This document shows, in pieces, positions 26,923 to 35,696 of a DNA stretch of 64,000 nucleotides. The stretch's first letter is position 1. The number at the start of each line of letters is the position of its first letter. Source of the DNA: QHXM01 sp963697975 (GTDB lineage Bacteria > Acidobacteriota > Blastocatellia > Pyrinomonadales > Pyrinomonadaceae); contig OY969111.1 of assembly GCA_963697975.1 (NCBI GenBank), positions 3,782,001 through 3,846,000 on the forward strand. Direction: 5' to 3'. The notes under the pieces are model-generated. The model searched no databases. It was not told where the DNA came from and worked only from the letters and a program-made list of their open reading frames with translations. The translations under genes and the position numbers were made by a program.

Positions 26923-28928
26923 AGGCGCTTTGAATCAACGACGCCGGTGGCGGTGGCGGTCGTGCGTTTCAGGATAATCGGCGGCTCGATGAGCGCAGGC
27001 GCGGTGGCAGACGGGTCGCGCTCTTTATCTGGAACAATGCTTGCACCCGCCGCGTCATCATTGATTTTCCATTTGCGCGGCACTCTGCGGATACCTATCG
27101 GGTAGATGCTGAGGTCTCCGTTGCGGTCAATCTTTAATTTAAGAAAACTTTTCCAATCCTCCACGGCGATGGTCGAGAAGGCTTCGTTGTAATGGCGACC
27201 AAAGAGATTGAGAGAGACCAGCAGATACAATCCCTGAATGAACGAGCCGACGATGTAGCCTCCGATTAAAATCAGAATCACCGCGAGCAGAACTCTGAGG
27301 TCGAGATTGAAGACGTGCTCGCCCTGCGTTATCTGGTAGACCCAGTTTAGCTCCAACGAGCCGATCTGCATTGGCGCATTATTCCAGTGCGAGGTCGTGG
27401 CGACAATGCTGAGGACGGAATAGATAGACGCCAGCGCGACCGTGAAAGCGGAGAGGATATGCGCGAGCGCGTGCGCTGACCCCATACTCCACTTGTACGC
27501 TTTCGAGTGTGTGTCGGTGAAAAGCACGAAGCCTAAAATTGTGAGCAACACGCCGAACAGAGTCATCGGGCTGTTAAGAACAGTATGCAGCGTCGTGCCG
27601 ATGATGTTTTTCAAGCCGACAACGGAGCGAATGCCGTTGGCCGTTTGCTCTACGTGCTTGAAGTCTGAAACCACAGCCAGCGTAATTAGCAGGTAAAGGC
27701 CAGCGGTCAGAAAGCCGAACGTCCAGCTTTGATTTCCTTTCAGGTAGGGGAAGACCAGATTGCGCCAGCACAGCTTTCTTGAAACTTCTTCGGACGGAAA
27801 GGCCACTTTCTTTTGAAAGATACGGCCTGAGCTTTTCTCTTCGAGCCGGGAAACCTCTTTGCCGAAGTGTCCCATGTGCGTCGGATGAAGAAACGCGCCC
27901 CCGCCGCCCGCAGTGATTTTCTGTGTGGAAGATTTGTCCGCTGCTTCGTGACGGCGATAGTGATGAAGGTCGCCCGCGATAAAGACGGCGATTTTCTTCC
28001 GCAGCATCTCTTCAAGAAACGCCAGATTGCTCTCGGAGATGGTCGAATCCAGATGCTCGTACATCCGCGCGAAAATCCAGTGCGGCTCGGCGTGACAGAG
28101 AATGATGCGATCTGTCTCCTTCATCTTGGCGGCGATGCCTTTGAAATATTCCACCTGCGGCGCGTCAATGTCCGAGCCGAGTTGCGTGTCTGTCCCCAGC
28201 AGCCACCAGCCGTGCGGAAGCTTTAACGCGAAGTAGCTACGGCTCTGCCGTGTGCGCCAACCGCCGAACCAACGCTTCGAGCAGAAGAGGCGAGAGAAAC
28301 AGATGAGACTATCGTACCAATCGTGATTGCCCGGAATCGCAAACGCGTGTGGATGCTCTTCGCGCGCTTTCGCCGGAAAAGCTCTTTCGTATGGCTTGAC
28401 CAGACGCTGATCGTATTCAACGCGGTCTGCCATCGGATAGACCTCATCGCCGCCGAAGATCAATATGCTGCCGCGCTGGGTTTGCGCGCTGCGCTTCTCG
28501 CCTGTTTCATGATCCGTGTACTCAAAGTCGAGTGTGTCTTTGCTGACGTGATAGGCCACCGCATAAGTCGAATTCCAAGCTTCGCCGAGGTCTGCGACGT
28601 AGTCAATCCAGATTTCCTCGCGCTTGCGGCTCTCGTCCATCTCGCACAACTCGTGGCCGTCGTCCGTGTAGTGATAGGTGTAGTCATAAATCTCCGGGCG
28701 ACCCGCTGCGAGGGCTTCGACGAGGCGGCGGTCTGAGTGATAACCGAAGATGTTGGAGATGGCGACCTGAAAACCTGTGCGAACAAGCTGGCGCGGGTCG
28801 TACCAGCCGACCATCGGTAATTGCTTGAAGCTTGCGGGGGCAGGCGGAGTGATGTTGACGATCTGTTGCGGTGTGGAAATGTTTGCCTGCTCTTCTTCCA
28901 CCTTCGCTTTTTCGGTTTTGTTAGCCAT
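26919..28928 (-). CDS. Membrane-anchored metallophosphoesterase
   Basis: A 669-residue protein. The N-terminal catalytic domain has calcineurin-like motifs: YVADLGEAW (D-x-G in place of D-x-H), ILIFGGDEVYP, FAIPGNHDWYD, ILCHAEPHW and FIAGDLHHYRRHE. From about residue 400 there are four or five membrane helices (WTFGFLTAGLYLLITLAVV, LFGVLLTILGFVLF, ILSAFTVALASIYSVL, LLAVILILIGGYIVGSFI), followed by a soluble tail. It may hydrolyse a phosphodiester, phospholipid or nucleotide at the membrane; the substrate is not evident. The metal-site variant D-x-G is worth noting. Confidence 0.8.
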   Translation of the reverse strand: MANKTEKAKVEEEQANISTPQQIVNITPPAPASFKQLPMVGWYDPRQLVRTGFQVAISNIFGYHSDRRLVEALAAGRPEIYDYTYHYTDDGHELCEMDESRKREEIWIDYVADLGEAWNSTYAVAYHVSKDTLDFEYTDHETGEKRSAQTQRGSILIFGGDEVYPMADRVEYDQRLVKPYERAFPAKAREEHPHAFAIPGNHDWYDSLICFSRLFCSKRWFGGWRTRQSRSYFALKLPHGWWLLGTDTQLGSDIDAPQVEYFKGIAAKMKETDRIILCHAEPHWIFARMYEHLDSTISESNLAFLEEMLRKKIAVFIAGDLHHYRRHEAADKSSTQKITAGGGGAFLHPTHMGHFGKEVSRLEEKSSGRIFQKKVAFPSEEVSRKLCWRNLVFPYLKGNQSWTFGFLTAGLYLLITLAVVSDFKHVEQTANGIRSVVGLKNIIGTTLHTVLNSPMTLFGVLLTILGFVLFTDTHSKAYKWSMGSAHALAHILSAFTVALASIYSVLSIVATTSHWNNAPMQIGSLELNWVYQITQGEHVFNLDLRVLLAVILILIGGYIVGSFIQGLYLLVSLNLFGRHYNEAFSTIAVEDWKSFLKLKIDRNGDLSIYPIGIRRVPRKWKINDDAAGASIVPDKERDPSATAPALIEPPIILKRTTATATGVVDSKRL

Positions 28929-29131
28929 GACTTTGGGCGCTTAATATACCGCATCGCTTGGCGCTGACGATATACAGTAGACTAACGACACGCAGTGCGG
29001 GGACTCAAAGTAAGAGATATGGCTTTGCTATTGCCTGTTACCACATGGTTTGGGGTGTGGAAGAGTTATCTGAGGCGGGCTTTGACGGGCCTGCCTGATG
29101 ACGTATGTTTCCGGTTCGGTCAAGATGAGTA

Positions 29132-29160
29132 TTGACAAGACACGCGGACGGGCATAAAAT
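29132..29160 (+). promoter_or_regulatory. Near-consensus sigma70 promoter with no downstream coding gene
   Basis: TTGACA at 29132-29137, exactly 17 bases, then TAAAAT at 29155-29160. Transcription would begin near 29167. No coding frame of useful length follows on the + strand, which suggests an RNA gene. Confidence 0.6.
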
Positions 29161-29166
29161 TCAGGG

Positions 29167-29350
29167 CATAACACAAGTTAAGGGAAGCTGTACTCGCGCA
29201 TTTCCTAACACTTGGAATTGCAAAGCGGGAGCAGAGCCAAACACTAGGCTCTCTACAGTTGGTCGGTGAACGTACGCACCGCTCCCAAAAGAGTGTTGGA
29301 GCTTTCCAGCACGGCGCGCGCCCCACAGGGTTGTTAAGACTGTGTGGGGC
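29167..29350 (+). ncRNA. Candidate structured non-coding RNA of unknown class
   Basis: The 546-base gap 28929-29474 has no convincing gene, but this part folds well by eye. An outer helix pairs GGGAAGCT (29182-29189) with AGCTTTCC (29300-29307). Further in, AACACT (29207-29212) pairs with AGTGTT (29292-29297), and GGGAGC (29227-29232) with GCTCCC (29281-29286). Inside are two hairpins, AGAGCC/GGCTCT (29233-29252) and GGTG/CACC (29265-29280). A final GC-rich hairpin GCCCCACA/TGTGGGGC (29320-29350) could end the transcript. The near-consensus promoter directly upstream supports expression. The length of about 185 would suit 6S RNA, but no diagnostic 6S feature was confirmed. Confidence 0.4.
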
Positions 29351-29381
29351 GTTGGCGTGTTTGGACGACTGATGAGATTTT

Positions 29382-30028
29382 ATGCCGCGTGAGCGGCATC
29401 TTGAATTTAGCCCGGCGTTTCAACGCCGGGAGAGTGCGGGCGGTTGGATTGGCGTCGCGTCAGCGACGGTTGAATCAACCCCACACGTAACGTGCCTCAT
29501 ATTCAATCCCATGCTTCTGCAAAAAATCTAGATATTCTTCCTGAAAACTCTTTTTCCGGTGATGCTCTCGCTGCTGCTGAATGTAACGAACAACTTCAGG
29601 CAAATTCGATTTGCTGACGGTGAAAGCCCCGTATCCATCTTGCCACGCGAAATCACGTAGAACTGGAAACTCCTCGTGAATCCATTTGGAGCTATCGCCT
29701 TTCAGAAACTGCGCGATCTGACTGGGGGAGAGCGTCGGTTGAGTCATCACCAGAACGTGAACGTGGTCTTCAGTACCGCCTACCTGTAAAGCTGTCATCC
29801 CGTGTTTTCGTGCGATGCCTCCGAGATATGCCCACACGCGCTGCTCAATTTCGGGATTGATGCACGGCACGCGATTTTTGGTGCTAAAGACGATGTGATA
29901 ATGAAGCGAGGTGTATGTATTAGCCATCTCTTGAAATTCAATCGTCGCTGACGCGACGTGATTAATTCAACTGCTCGCTGTCCCGGCCTTGAAAGGCCGG
30001 GCTAAATTCACGTGCCGCTGACGCGGCA
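29382..30028. mobile_element. RAYT transposase gene inside mirror-image REP palindromes
   Basis: Three palindromes precede the transposase gene and three follow in reverse order. Left: ATGCCGC-GTGA-GCGGCAT (29382-29399), CCCGGCGTT-TC-AACGCCGGG (29411-29430), CGTCGC-GTCA-GCGACG (29453-29468). Right: CGTCGC-TGAC-GCGACG (29943-29958), CCCGGCCTT-GA-AAGGCCGGG (29982-30001), TGCCGC-TGAC-GCGGCA (30013-30028). The whole is a nested inverted structure of about 650 bases, the expected arrangement of a REP-associated tyrosine transposase with its own repeats. Confidence 0.85.
29475..29927 (-). CDS. REP-associated tyrosine transposase (RAYT, IS200-like Y1 HUH)
   Basis: A 150-residue Y1 transposase. The HUH pair is in EDHVHVLV (His at about 55 and 57) and the nucleophilic Tyr is in VVRYIQQQREHH at about 115, the usual order. 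YHIVFSTKNR at the N-terminus and FAWQDGYGAFTVS before the Tyr helix are typical of IS200/RAYT proteins. Single-strand cutting at hairpins is the family chemistry. It is flanked symmetrically by palindromes and looks intact, so it may still act, in this copy or on dispersed repeats. Confidence 0.9.
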   Translation of the reverse strand: MANTYTSLHYHIVFSTKNRVPCINPEIEQRVWAYLGGIARKHGMTALQVGGTEDHVHVLVMTQPTLSPSQIAQFLKGDSSKWIHEEFPVLRDFAWQDGYGAFTVSKSNLPEVVRYIQQQREHHRKKSFQEEYLDFLQKHGIEYEARYVWG

Positions 30029-30044
30029 GATTTACTTGCGTCGT

Positions 30045-31292
30045 TCACTTAATATAAATCGGATTCGAGATAATCCAGGGCTTGTCTTTGACCAGACTGC
30101 CAAGTTGCGTGAGATAGACTTCGACGCGGTAGACGCCACGCTCCCCGACCGGAAATTCCTTTCTCGCCGTCCCGGCTTCATCGCGTATGACCTGACCGTC
30201 TTTGATGACGAGGACGCGGGCCGGGATGGGCGTCGTCACGATCAAGCGAACTCCGTCCAACAACTCAATCTCGTCGCCCATAATCTTCCGTTCCTGATTA
30301 TTCTCGGCTGTGAAGGTGAAGCCTGTGGAGTCGCCGAAGAGATCGAAGGCGATGTAGCAATGGCCGCTACTCAGGCCAGCGAGCAGGGTCTCGGACGTTA
30401 AAGGTTTATCTTTTTCAATCAGCACATGGTTGCGGACAACGCTGAAGGTTCGCTCGTAAGGGTCAAGGTGAACTCCGATGAGACTTTTCCCGGTCAAATC
30501 GCCGAGTTGAAAGCCGACGTTGGCATGAGCGTCGTTTCCCGCAATGGCGACGACTTTGCGATTCTTCGCCAGCATCAACTCGTCCCACTTCTTCAATTCA
30601 TCATTCGGTCTTTCGTAAAACCGCGCGAACATCAGGTCAGCGTAGCTCCAGTAAGACCAGAGCCAATCGAAAAAGGTGATGAAGTAGTTAATCTTCTTCG
30701 TGTTCGTGTAAAGATTGTAGACCTCCATGCCGTCAAAGTCGTTCACCTCCCAACTCCTGAATTCATGCGGGTAGGCGATGAAAGAGAGACTCCCCTGCGC
30801 TCTCTGGCGCGTGAGTAGTTCCTGCGTTCCGATAGTGTTTGCGGTGGCCGCCTCCGGGCTTCCGGGCGCGAGCAGCAAGCGATCATGGCTGGCGGTGCTG
30901 ACCTCGTTGCCGCCCACGAACAGCACGCCCGCGTGAATTCCACGAAGCGTCATCGCGGAAGTATCCATCAAAGAGGACGTGTGCTCGGTCATCAGGACGA
31001 AGTTCAGATTGTTTCGATTGGCGGCCTCGATGATGTCCTCGAATTTTCCAGTGCTGTGGCCGCCGAGGCTGGAATGAACGTGAATCACGCCTTTGTAGTC
31101 CGTGTACTGGCTCGCCGTTTGGTCTACGACGCGCGCGGCGTTCACCTGCCGGATTGCCGAGCGGAGATTGCCCAAGCGGGTGCGACGGTAGATGAAAGGA
31201 ATCTGAAAGAGAAGAAAGAGGCCAAGCGTGACGAGCGCGATTTTCTTCCAGCGCTTCATCTCCTTCCAGTTTGGCTTCCACTTCCACTTCAT
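30045..31292 (-). CDS. PHP-domain-like metal-dependent phosphoesterase, membrane anchored
   Basis: A 415-residue protein with one N-terminal membrane helix (KIALVTLGLFLLFQIPFIY) after a Trp/Lys-rich start. The outer domain has KGVIHVHSSLGGHSTGKFED and FVLMTEHTSS, matching the first metal-binding strands of the PHP superfamily (H-x-H-S, then TEH), then FIAYPHEF and VVAIAGNDAHAN. A C-terminal beta domain (IMGDEIELLDGVRLIVTT) follows. It is likely tethered to the inner membrane with the hydrolase facing out; the substrate is unknown. Two starts are possible (31292 or the ATG eleven codons later). Confidence 0.75.
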   Translation of the reverse strand: MKWKWKPNWKEMKRWKKIALVTLGLFLLFQIPFIYRRTRLGNLRSAIRQVNAARVVDQTASQYTDYKGVIHVHSSLGGHSTGKFEDIIEAANRNNLNFVLMTEHTSSLMDTSAMTLRGIHAGVLFVGGNEVSTASHDRLLLAPGSPEAATANTIGTQELLTRQRAQGSLSFIAYPHEFRSWEVNDFDGMEVYNLYTNTKKINYFITFFDWLWSYWSYADLMFARFYERPNDELKKWDELMLAKNRKVVAIAGNDAHANVGFQLGDLTGKSLIGVHLDPYERTFSVVRNHVLIEKDKPLTSETLLAGLSSGHCYIAFDLFGDSTGFTFTAENNQERKIMGDEIELLDGVRLIVTTPIPARVLVIKDGQVIRDEAGTARKEFPVGERGVYRVEVYLTQLGSLVKDKPWIISNPIYIK

Positions 31293-31315
31293 CCGTCGAA
31301 AATTCTCCGCCCGGT

Positions 31316-31612
31316 CTAATTCTCGTCCACGAAGTCAACCGAGACGACATGCTCGCTGATGTTGCGTCCCATGTCCGCGACGAGAATGTGTTCGGGATGC
31401 ACCGTGTAGGCTTGAAGCGCGGCGTGGTCGCGGAAAGTGGAGACGAGGCCGGTGTCGTAGGAGCGCGGCAGATTCAGCACATCAAAGCCGACGTTGAAGC
31501 TCTCGATCTCAGGGATGAGAGAGGCCAGCCGCCGCAGCCGATTGATGTGCTCCTCGCGCACGACCTGTTCCACGTCGGCGCGGTATTTCCAGACAACAAT
31601 ATGAGTCAACAT
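31316..31612 (-). CDS. Dabb (stress-responsive A/B barrel) domain protein
   Basis: A 98-residue protein of the dimeric alpha/beta-barrel fold: LTHIVVWKYRADVEQ at the start, LIPEIESFNVGFDVLN, YDTGLVSTFRDHAALQAYTVHPEHI and VSVDF at the end match the Dabb family closely. Members have diverse or unknown roles (plant stress proteins, polyketide cyclases). The whole protein is one domain. It sits between a peptidase and the PHP-like protein on the same strand; no functional link is evident. Confidence 0.85.
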   Translation of the reverse strand: MLTHIVVWKYRADVEQVVREEHINRLRRLASLIPEIESFNVGFDVLNLPRSYDTGLVSTFRDHAALQAYTVHPEHILVADMGRNISEHVVSVDFVDEN

Positions 31613-31629
31613 GTTTTAGATTCTAACCT

Positions 31630-33849
31630 CTATTTCAAAAATCTATCGAACCATGCGAGGGTTCTTTCAAGCGCATCCTGTCGGTGGAGCGGTTCACGAA
31701 AGCCGTGACCTTCGCGCGGGTAGCGTGCGAGGACGGTCTCGACGCCGCGCCGCTTGAGTGCCATGTACATCTCTTCGGCCTGCGTGATGTGTACGTCGTT
31801 GTCCTGCTCGCCGTGAATGAGAAGCGTCGGTGTCTGCACCTGCTTGACGTAGCGCAGCGGCGACCAGCGCCACAGTTGATCGTAATCATCCCAGGGAAAG
31901 CCGCCAAACTCGGCGTGAATCAAATCCTGATAAAGAGAAGTGCTGTAGAAGCTGACAAGGTTGCTGAGAGAAGCAGCGGCAACCGCCGCCTTGAAGCGCG
32001 TCGTCTGCGTGATAATCCAGTTGGTCATAAAGCCGCCGTATGAGCCGCCCGTCACGCCCAGACGGTCGGCGTCAATCCATGAGCGCGTTCGCAATACTTC
32101 GTCAACACCCGCCATCAAATCCCGGTAATCGCCGCCGCCCCACTCGCGCAGAGTCCCGTCGGAGAATTTCTGGCCATAGCCGCTTGACCCGCGCGGGTTC
32201 AGATACAGCACGGCGTAGCCGCGCGCCGCGTATGCTTGAAACGTCGCATTGAAGCCGAAGCCGTACATCCCGTGCGGCCCGCCATGAATGCTCAGGATGA
32301 GCGGGTAGCGGCGGTCTGCGCGCCAACCGACAGGCTTCATCAACCAGCCTTGAATTTCCGTTCCGTCAAAACTCTTAAATTTGATTTCCTGAGGCGCGCT
32401 GAATACGTTCGGGCGTAAAAATTCGCCATTGTGAGATGACAGGCGCAGCACAATCTGGTTGTCCGCCGATTCGACCCAGACCTCGCCGGGATGCGTCGGA
32501 TCACTCATGGTAAAGGCCATTCGTGTGACAATCAGCGACGGTTGAAACCGCCTTGTTGATTGAACAAGCTTAGGGCTGCTCACGCTGAAGCTGGTGAGTT
32601 GAAATGGCATACCTTCTGAATCCGCTTGTGCCGGATACCTTTCATCTCCAAAAGAGCCTTCAATTGGCAGACGACTGCTGCGTATCCCTCGCACCGTCTC
32701 GCTCAAAGCGAACTCGATGACGGTTTCAGGCCCAAGCACGAATGTATACATCATCGTGCGCCCATGATTATTAGCCAGATAAAATATTGCGCGGCTATCC
32801 GCATACCATCGAGGGCTTCTGGAACGCCTGTCGTGTTTCGCGTTAAGTTCGCGCCCTGTCCCGCCGCGCGCGTCAATCACCCAGAGGTGCGTGTCTTCCG
32901 CGATGCTGTCAATCGTCGTCACGTCGCGCTTTGTCGCCGTATAGGCAATCCACTTGCCGTCCGGCGACCACGCTGGTTCGTATTCGCAGCCACGAGTTTC
33001 GGTGAGTTGTCGAACGCGCCCGTTCACGTCAACGGCGAAGATGTCGGAGTTGTTGTTGGCTTCCGGGTCCGCTTCGTGGTTGGAGAGAAACGCCACTTCG
33101 TCGCCGCGTGGATTCCACGTCAGAGCGTGATCGTAAAACTGCCCCGAAGTTAATTGACGCATCGCCGCATCATCACCAATTGATGAAGAATCAACGTCCA
33201 CGACCCAGACGTGCGTGCGCGCCCGGTCGGAAAACGAGGTGCGCGATTTGTACTGGATGCGGTCTACGATGCGCGGATCGTCCGCACGCGAAGGCGTGCC
33301 CGCTGTAATGATGGGCGTGCTCACGCTGGTTGGTTCTTCGGTCGCAGAGATGAAAGCGATGCGGCGCGAGTCGGGCGACCACGCGAGGGATTCGCCCGCG
33401 TAGGGGATATGGAAATTAGTCGCCCGAACGGGAGCGACAAAACGAGGCTGACGCTCTCGCAGTGTGACAATCCAGATGCCGCTCTGCTTATCTTTGGGGG
33501 CGAGAAATGCTATGCGCTTGCCGTCCGGCGACCAGCGCGGATTAGAGGCGTTCAGCCCTGCCGGAAGCAGCGGTTCGGTTGCGATTCTTGAATCGGCTAT
33601 TGGTCTTTCTCTGTCCTGAATTGCAGCTAGTCTGCTGGTGCGCGCCAGCCAGAGCGTGGTGCGCGTCGCGTTGTCTTCCGTCGTGGAGACTGTGTAAATG
33701 ACCCAATCGCCATCGGGCGAGATTTGCGCGTCACCCACGCCTGCCACGCGCAGGGTGTCTGCGGGGGTCATCGCCCGCTGCCCGTTAACGGGTTGGGCTA
33801 GTATGGAAATCAGCAGGGCGAGAAAAACGTAGGCCGGAGTTCTCTTCAT
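31630..33849 (-). CDS. S9 family serine peptidase (acylaminoacyl/dipeptidyl-peptidase-like)
   Basis: A 739-residue exported peptidase with a signal peptide (AYVFLALLISILAQPVNG). The N-terminal part is a beta-propeller of TolB/PD40-type blades (ISPDGDWVIYTV, RWSPDGKRIAFLA, AWSPDGKWIAYTA). The C-terminal alpha/beta hydrolase has RYPLILSIHGGPHG, the nucleophile in GVTGGSYGGFMTN (Ser at about 603), GEQDNDVHI with the Asp and EGHGFREP with the His. Such enzymes cleave dipeptides or acylated amino acids from small peptides in the periplasm. All catalytic residues are present. Confidence 0.9.
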   Translation of the reverse strand: MKRTPAYVFLALLISILAQPVNGQRAMTPADTLRVAGVGDAQISPDGDWVIYTVSTTEDNATRTTLWLARTSRLAAIQDRERPIADSRIATEPLLPAGLNASNPRWSPDGKRIAFLAPKDKQSGIWIVTLRERQPRFVAPVRATNFHIPYAGESLAWSPDSRRIAFISATEEPTSVSTPIITAGTPSRADDPRIVDRIQYKSRTSFSDRARTHVWVVDVDSSSIGDDAAMRQLTSGQFYDHALTWNPRGDEVAFLSNHEADPEANNNSDIFAVDVNGRVRQLTETRGCEYEPAWSPDGKWIAYTATKRDVTTIDSIAEDTHLWVIDARGGTGRELNAKHDRRSRSPRWYADSRAIFYLANNHGRTMMYTFVLGPETVIEFALSETVRGIRSSRLPIEGSFGDERYPAQADSEGMPFQLTSFSVSSPKLVQSTRRFQPSLIVTRMAFTMSDPTHPGEVWVESADNQIVLRLSSHNGEFLRPNVFSAPQEIKFKSFDGTEIQGWLMKPVGWRADRRYPLILSIHGGPHGMYGFGFNATFQAYAARGYAVLYLNPRGSSGYGQKFSDGTLREWGGGDYRDLMAGVDEVLRTRSWIDADRLGVTGGSYGGFMTNWIITQTTRFKAAVAAASLSNLVSFYSTSLYQDLIHAEFGGFPWDDYDQLWRWSPLRYVKQVQTPTLLIHGEQDNDVHITQAEEMYMALKRRGVETVLARYPREGHGFREPLHRQDALERTLAWFDRFLK

Positions 33850-33898
33850 AATGGCGAAAATCCTTCGGAGAATTTCTCAAGGCTGCCAGCGAGATGGA

Positions 33899-35389
33899 TT
33901 ATGACAGCCGCCGTATCTCTTCATTCAACAGTTCCCACGCGCGGCGGACGTGCGCCTCGGTGGTGCGGATATTACCAATAGCGAGTCGCAGTGTGTAGAG
34001 ATCATTCAGGCGTGTGTGTGAAAAGAAAATCTCGCCGGTCGCGTTGAGGTTGTTCATGAGCGTTTCGTTGAGCGCATCCAGACGCGGGGCGCGGGCCTCT
34101 GCTGCTTCTCCCTCGACGCGCGGGCAGGCGCGGAAGCAGACGAGGCTGAAGGGAACGGGCGCGAGCAGTTCCCAGTCAGGGGATTCCTCGACCCAGGCCG
34201 CAAAGATTTGCGCGAGACGGCAATGCTCACGAATGCGCGCGGCCAACCCTTCGTGGCCGAAGTAGCGAATAATCATCCAGAGCTTCAGGGCGCGGAAACG
34301 ACGGCCAAGCTGGATGCCGTAGTCCATGCCGTTGCGAACAGTTTCGGCCTCGCTCGTCTTGAGATATTCGGGCACGAGCGAGAAGGCGCGACGCAGCACG
34401 TCCATGCGGCGCGAGTAGAGCACGGAGAGGTCAAACGGCGTAAACAACCATTTGTGCGGATTGGTAACAAGGGAATCGGCGCGCTCCGCTCCCGTAAGGA
34501 TGTGGCGCATCTCCGGGAGAATCGCCGCCGAGCCTGCGTAGGCCGCATCAACGTGCAGCCAGATTTTATGTTCCTCGCAGATGTCCGCAATCGCAGGCAC
34601 GGGGTCAATGCTCGAAGTCGAAGTCGTTCCGACGGTGGCTACGACGCAGAAGGGCAGCGCGCCCGCTCGCTTGTCTTCTTCAATCGCACGCGCAAGCGCG
34701 AAAGCGTCCATGCGAAATTCCTCATCCGTCGGAATCTGGCACACGGAGCGTTGGCCGAGTCCTAACGTCAGGGCCGCTTTTTCGATTGACGAGTGGGCTT
34801 GCTCCGAAACGTAAAGTCGCAAGAGCGGCAGATCGGGGCGACCGCTCATGCCGTCTTCGCGGATTCGTACATTCAGATTCTCACGCGCGGCGGCAATCGC
34901 GTGCATGGAAGCGACTGAGGCCGTGTCGTAGATGATGCCGTCAAAGCTCGCGTCGAGTCCCATCATCTGCCTGAGCCAGTCGAGCGCGACCTGCTCAAGT
35001 TCCGTCGAGGCGGGGCTGGTGCGCCAGAGCATCGCCTTGACATCGAAGGCGGCGCTGAAGAGTTCGCCGAAGATGCCGGGGGCTGATGAAGAGGTGGCGA
35101 AGTAAGCGAAGAACGAAGGATGATTCCAGTGTGTCAGCGCAGGCGTGATGAGACGGTCAACGTCGGCCAAGATAGTTTCCATCGCTTCGCCTTTTGCGGG
35201 CGGGGATGACGGGAGTTGCGCGATGAGTTCGCCCGGCCTGATCTGCGAGAGCACGGGACGCTCAGAGACGTGCTCCAGATAATTGCCGACCCAATCAATG
35301 ACCTCGTAACCGAAGCGACGAAACTCACGCGTGCCCATGTCGCCAATTTCCGGCGCGAAGTCTTCACGCCTTTCTTCCTCTCGTTTCAT
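33899..35389 (-). CDS. PLP-dependent group II decarboxylase (aromatic-L-amino-acid decarboxylase-like)
   Basis: A 496-residue pyridoxal-phosphate decarboxylase. Conserved parts: THWNHPSFFAYFATSSSAPG, WLHVDAAYAGSAAI (cofactor Asp) and SLVTNPHKWLF with the Schiff-base Lys at about residue 313. It resembles aromatic amino acid (DOPA/tryptophan) decarboxylases more than glutamate decarboxylase. The start at 35389 was chosen because GAGG lies 8 bases upstream and the usual N-terminus follows (FRRFGYEVIDWVGNYLE). The longer open frame reaching 35626 only reads through the CCACAGAG repeat and is not real protein. Confidence 0.88.
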   Translation of the reverse strand: MKREEERREDFAPEIGDMGTREFRRFGYEVIDWVGNYLEHVSERPVLSQIRPGELIAQLPSSPPAKGEAMETILADVDRLITPALTHWNHPSFFAYFATSSSAPGIFGELFSAAFDVKAMLWRTSPASTELEQVALDWLRQMMGLDASFDGIIYDTASVASMHAIAAARENLNVRIREDGMSGRPDLPLLRLYVSEQAHSSIEKAALTLGLGQRSVCQIPTDEEFRMDAFALARAIEEDKRAGALPFCVVATVGTTSTSSIDPVPAIADICEEHKIWLHVDAAYAGSAAILPEMRHILTGAERADSLVTNPHKWLFTPFDLSVLYSRRMDVLRRAFSLVPEYLKTSEAETVRNGMDYGIQLGRRFRALKLWMIIRYFGHEGLAARIREHCRLAQIFAAWVEESPDWELLAPVPFSLVCFRACPRVEGEAAEARAPRLDALNETLMNNLNATGEIFFSHTRLNDLYTLRLAIGNIRTTEAHVRRAWELLNEEIRRLS

Positions 35390-35499
35390 GTTGGACGCCT
35401 CGCGAGACGCAGGATGGAAAGCCTTCAGCCGCACTATACAGGCAGAGAAAGGGAAGGCGCAAAAGTCAGGCGGTGAACGGTGATGGTTAATTCTCAGTA

Positions 35500-35628
35500 G
35501 AGTGTCGGAAGGGTTAAGATTCACCACGAGAGACACAGAGAACACGGAGGACGCACGGAGGCTTGAACCTCTGTGCCCCCTCTGTGTTCTCTGTGTCTCT
35601 GTGGTGAAAAACAATTCGCCTGACACTC
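35500..35628. repeat. CCACAGAG-type inverted repeat, copy 2 (both ends present)
   Basis: Ends GAGTGTC (35500-35506) and GACACTC (35622-35628) enclose the long stem TTCACCACGAGAGACACAG against CTCTGTGTCTCTGTGGTGAA. It lies in the 572-base gap 35390-35961 between divergent genes. The rest of that gap holds the likely liv promoter and a long leader, with no gene seen. Confidence 0.85.
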
Positions 35629-35668
35629 AAATTCAAATTGATTCATTATCCGGTGAGCGATTATCGCT

Positions 35669-35696
35669 CGACACGCGGCGGCAAATGGGTATAATG
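35669..35696 (+). promoter_or_regulatory. Probable sigma70 promoter of the liv operon
   Basis: TCGACA (35669-35674), 16-base spacer, perfect TATAAT (35691-35696). The start near 35703 would give a leader of about 260 bases before livJ, long enough for regulation, although no known riboswitch was recognised in it. Confidence 0.5.

Noticed and set aside
29120..29326. 68-residue minus-strand frame in the RAYT upstream gap
   Set aside because: Cys/Arg/Ser-rich random-looking protein without a ribosome-binding site; the + strand promoter and RNA structure explain the region better.
29167..29350. Firm assignment of the candidate RNA as 6S, SRP or tmRNA
   Set aside because: Length and layout allow 6S only loosely; SRP and tmRNA signatures were looked for and not seen.
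33899..35626. Longer decarboxylase reading frame starting at 35626
   Set aside because: The extra residues only translate the CCACAGAG repeat; a good ribosome-binding site and the family N-terminus place the start at 35389.
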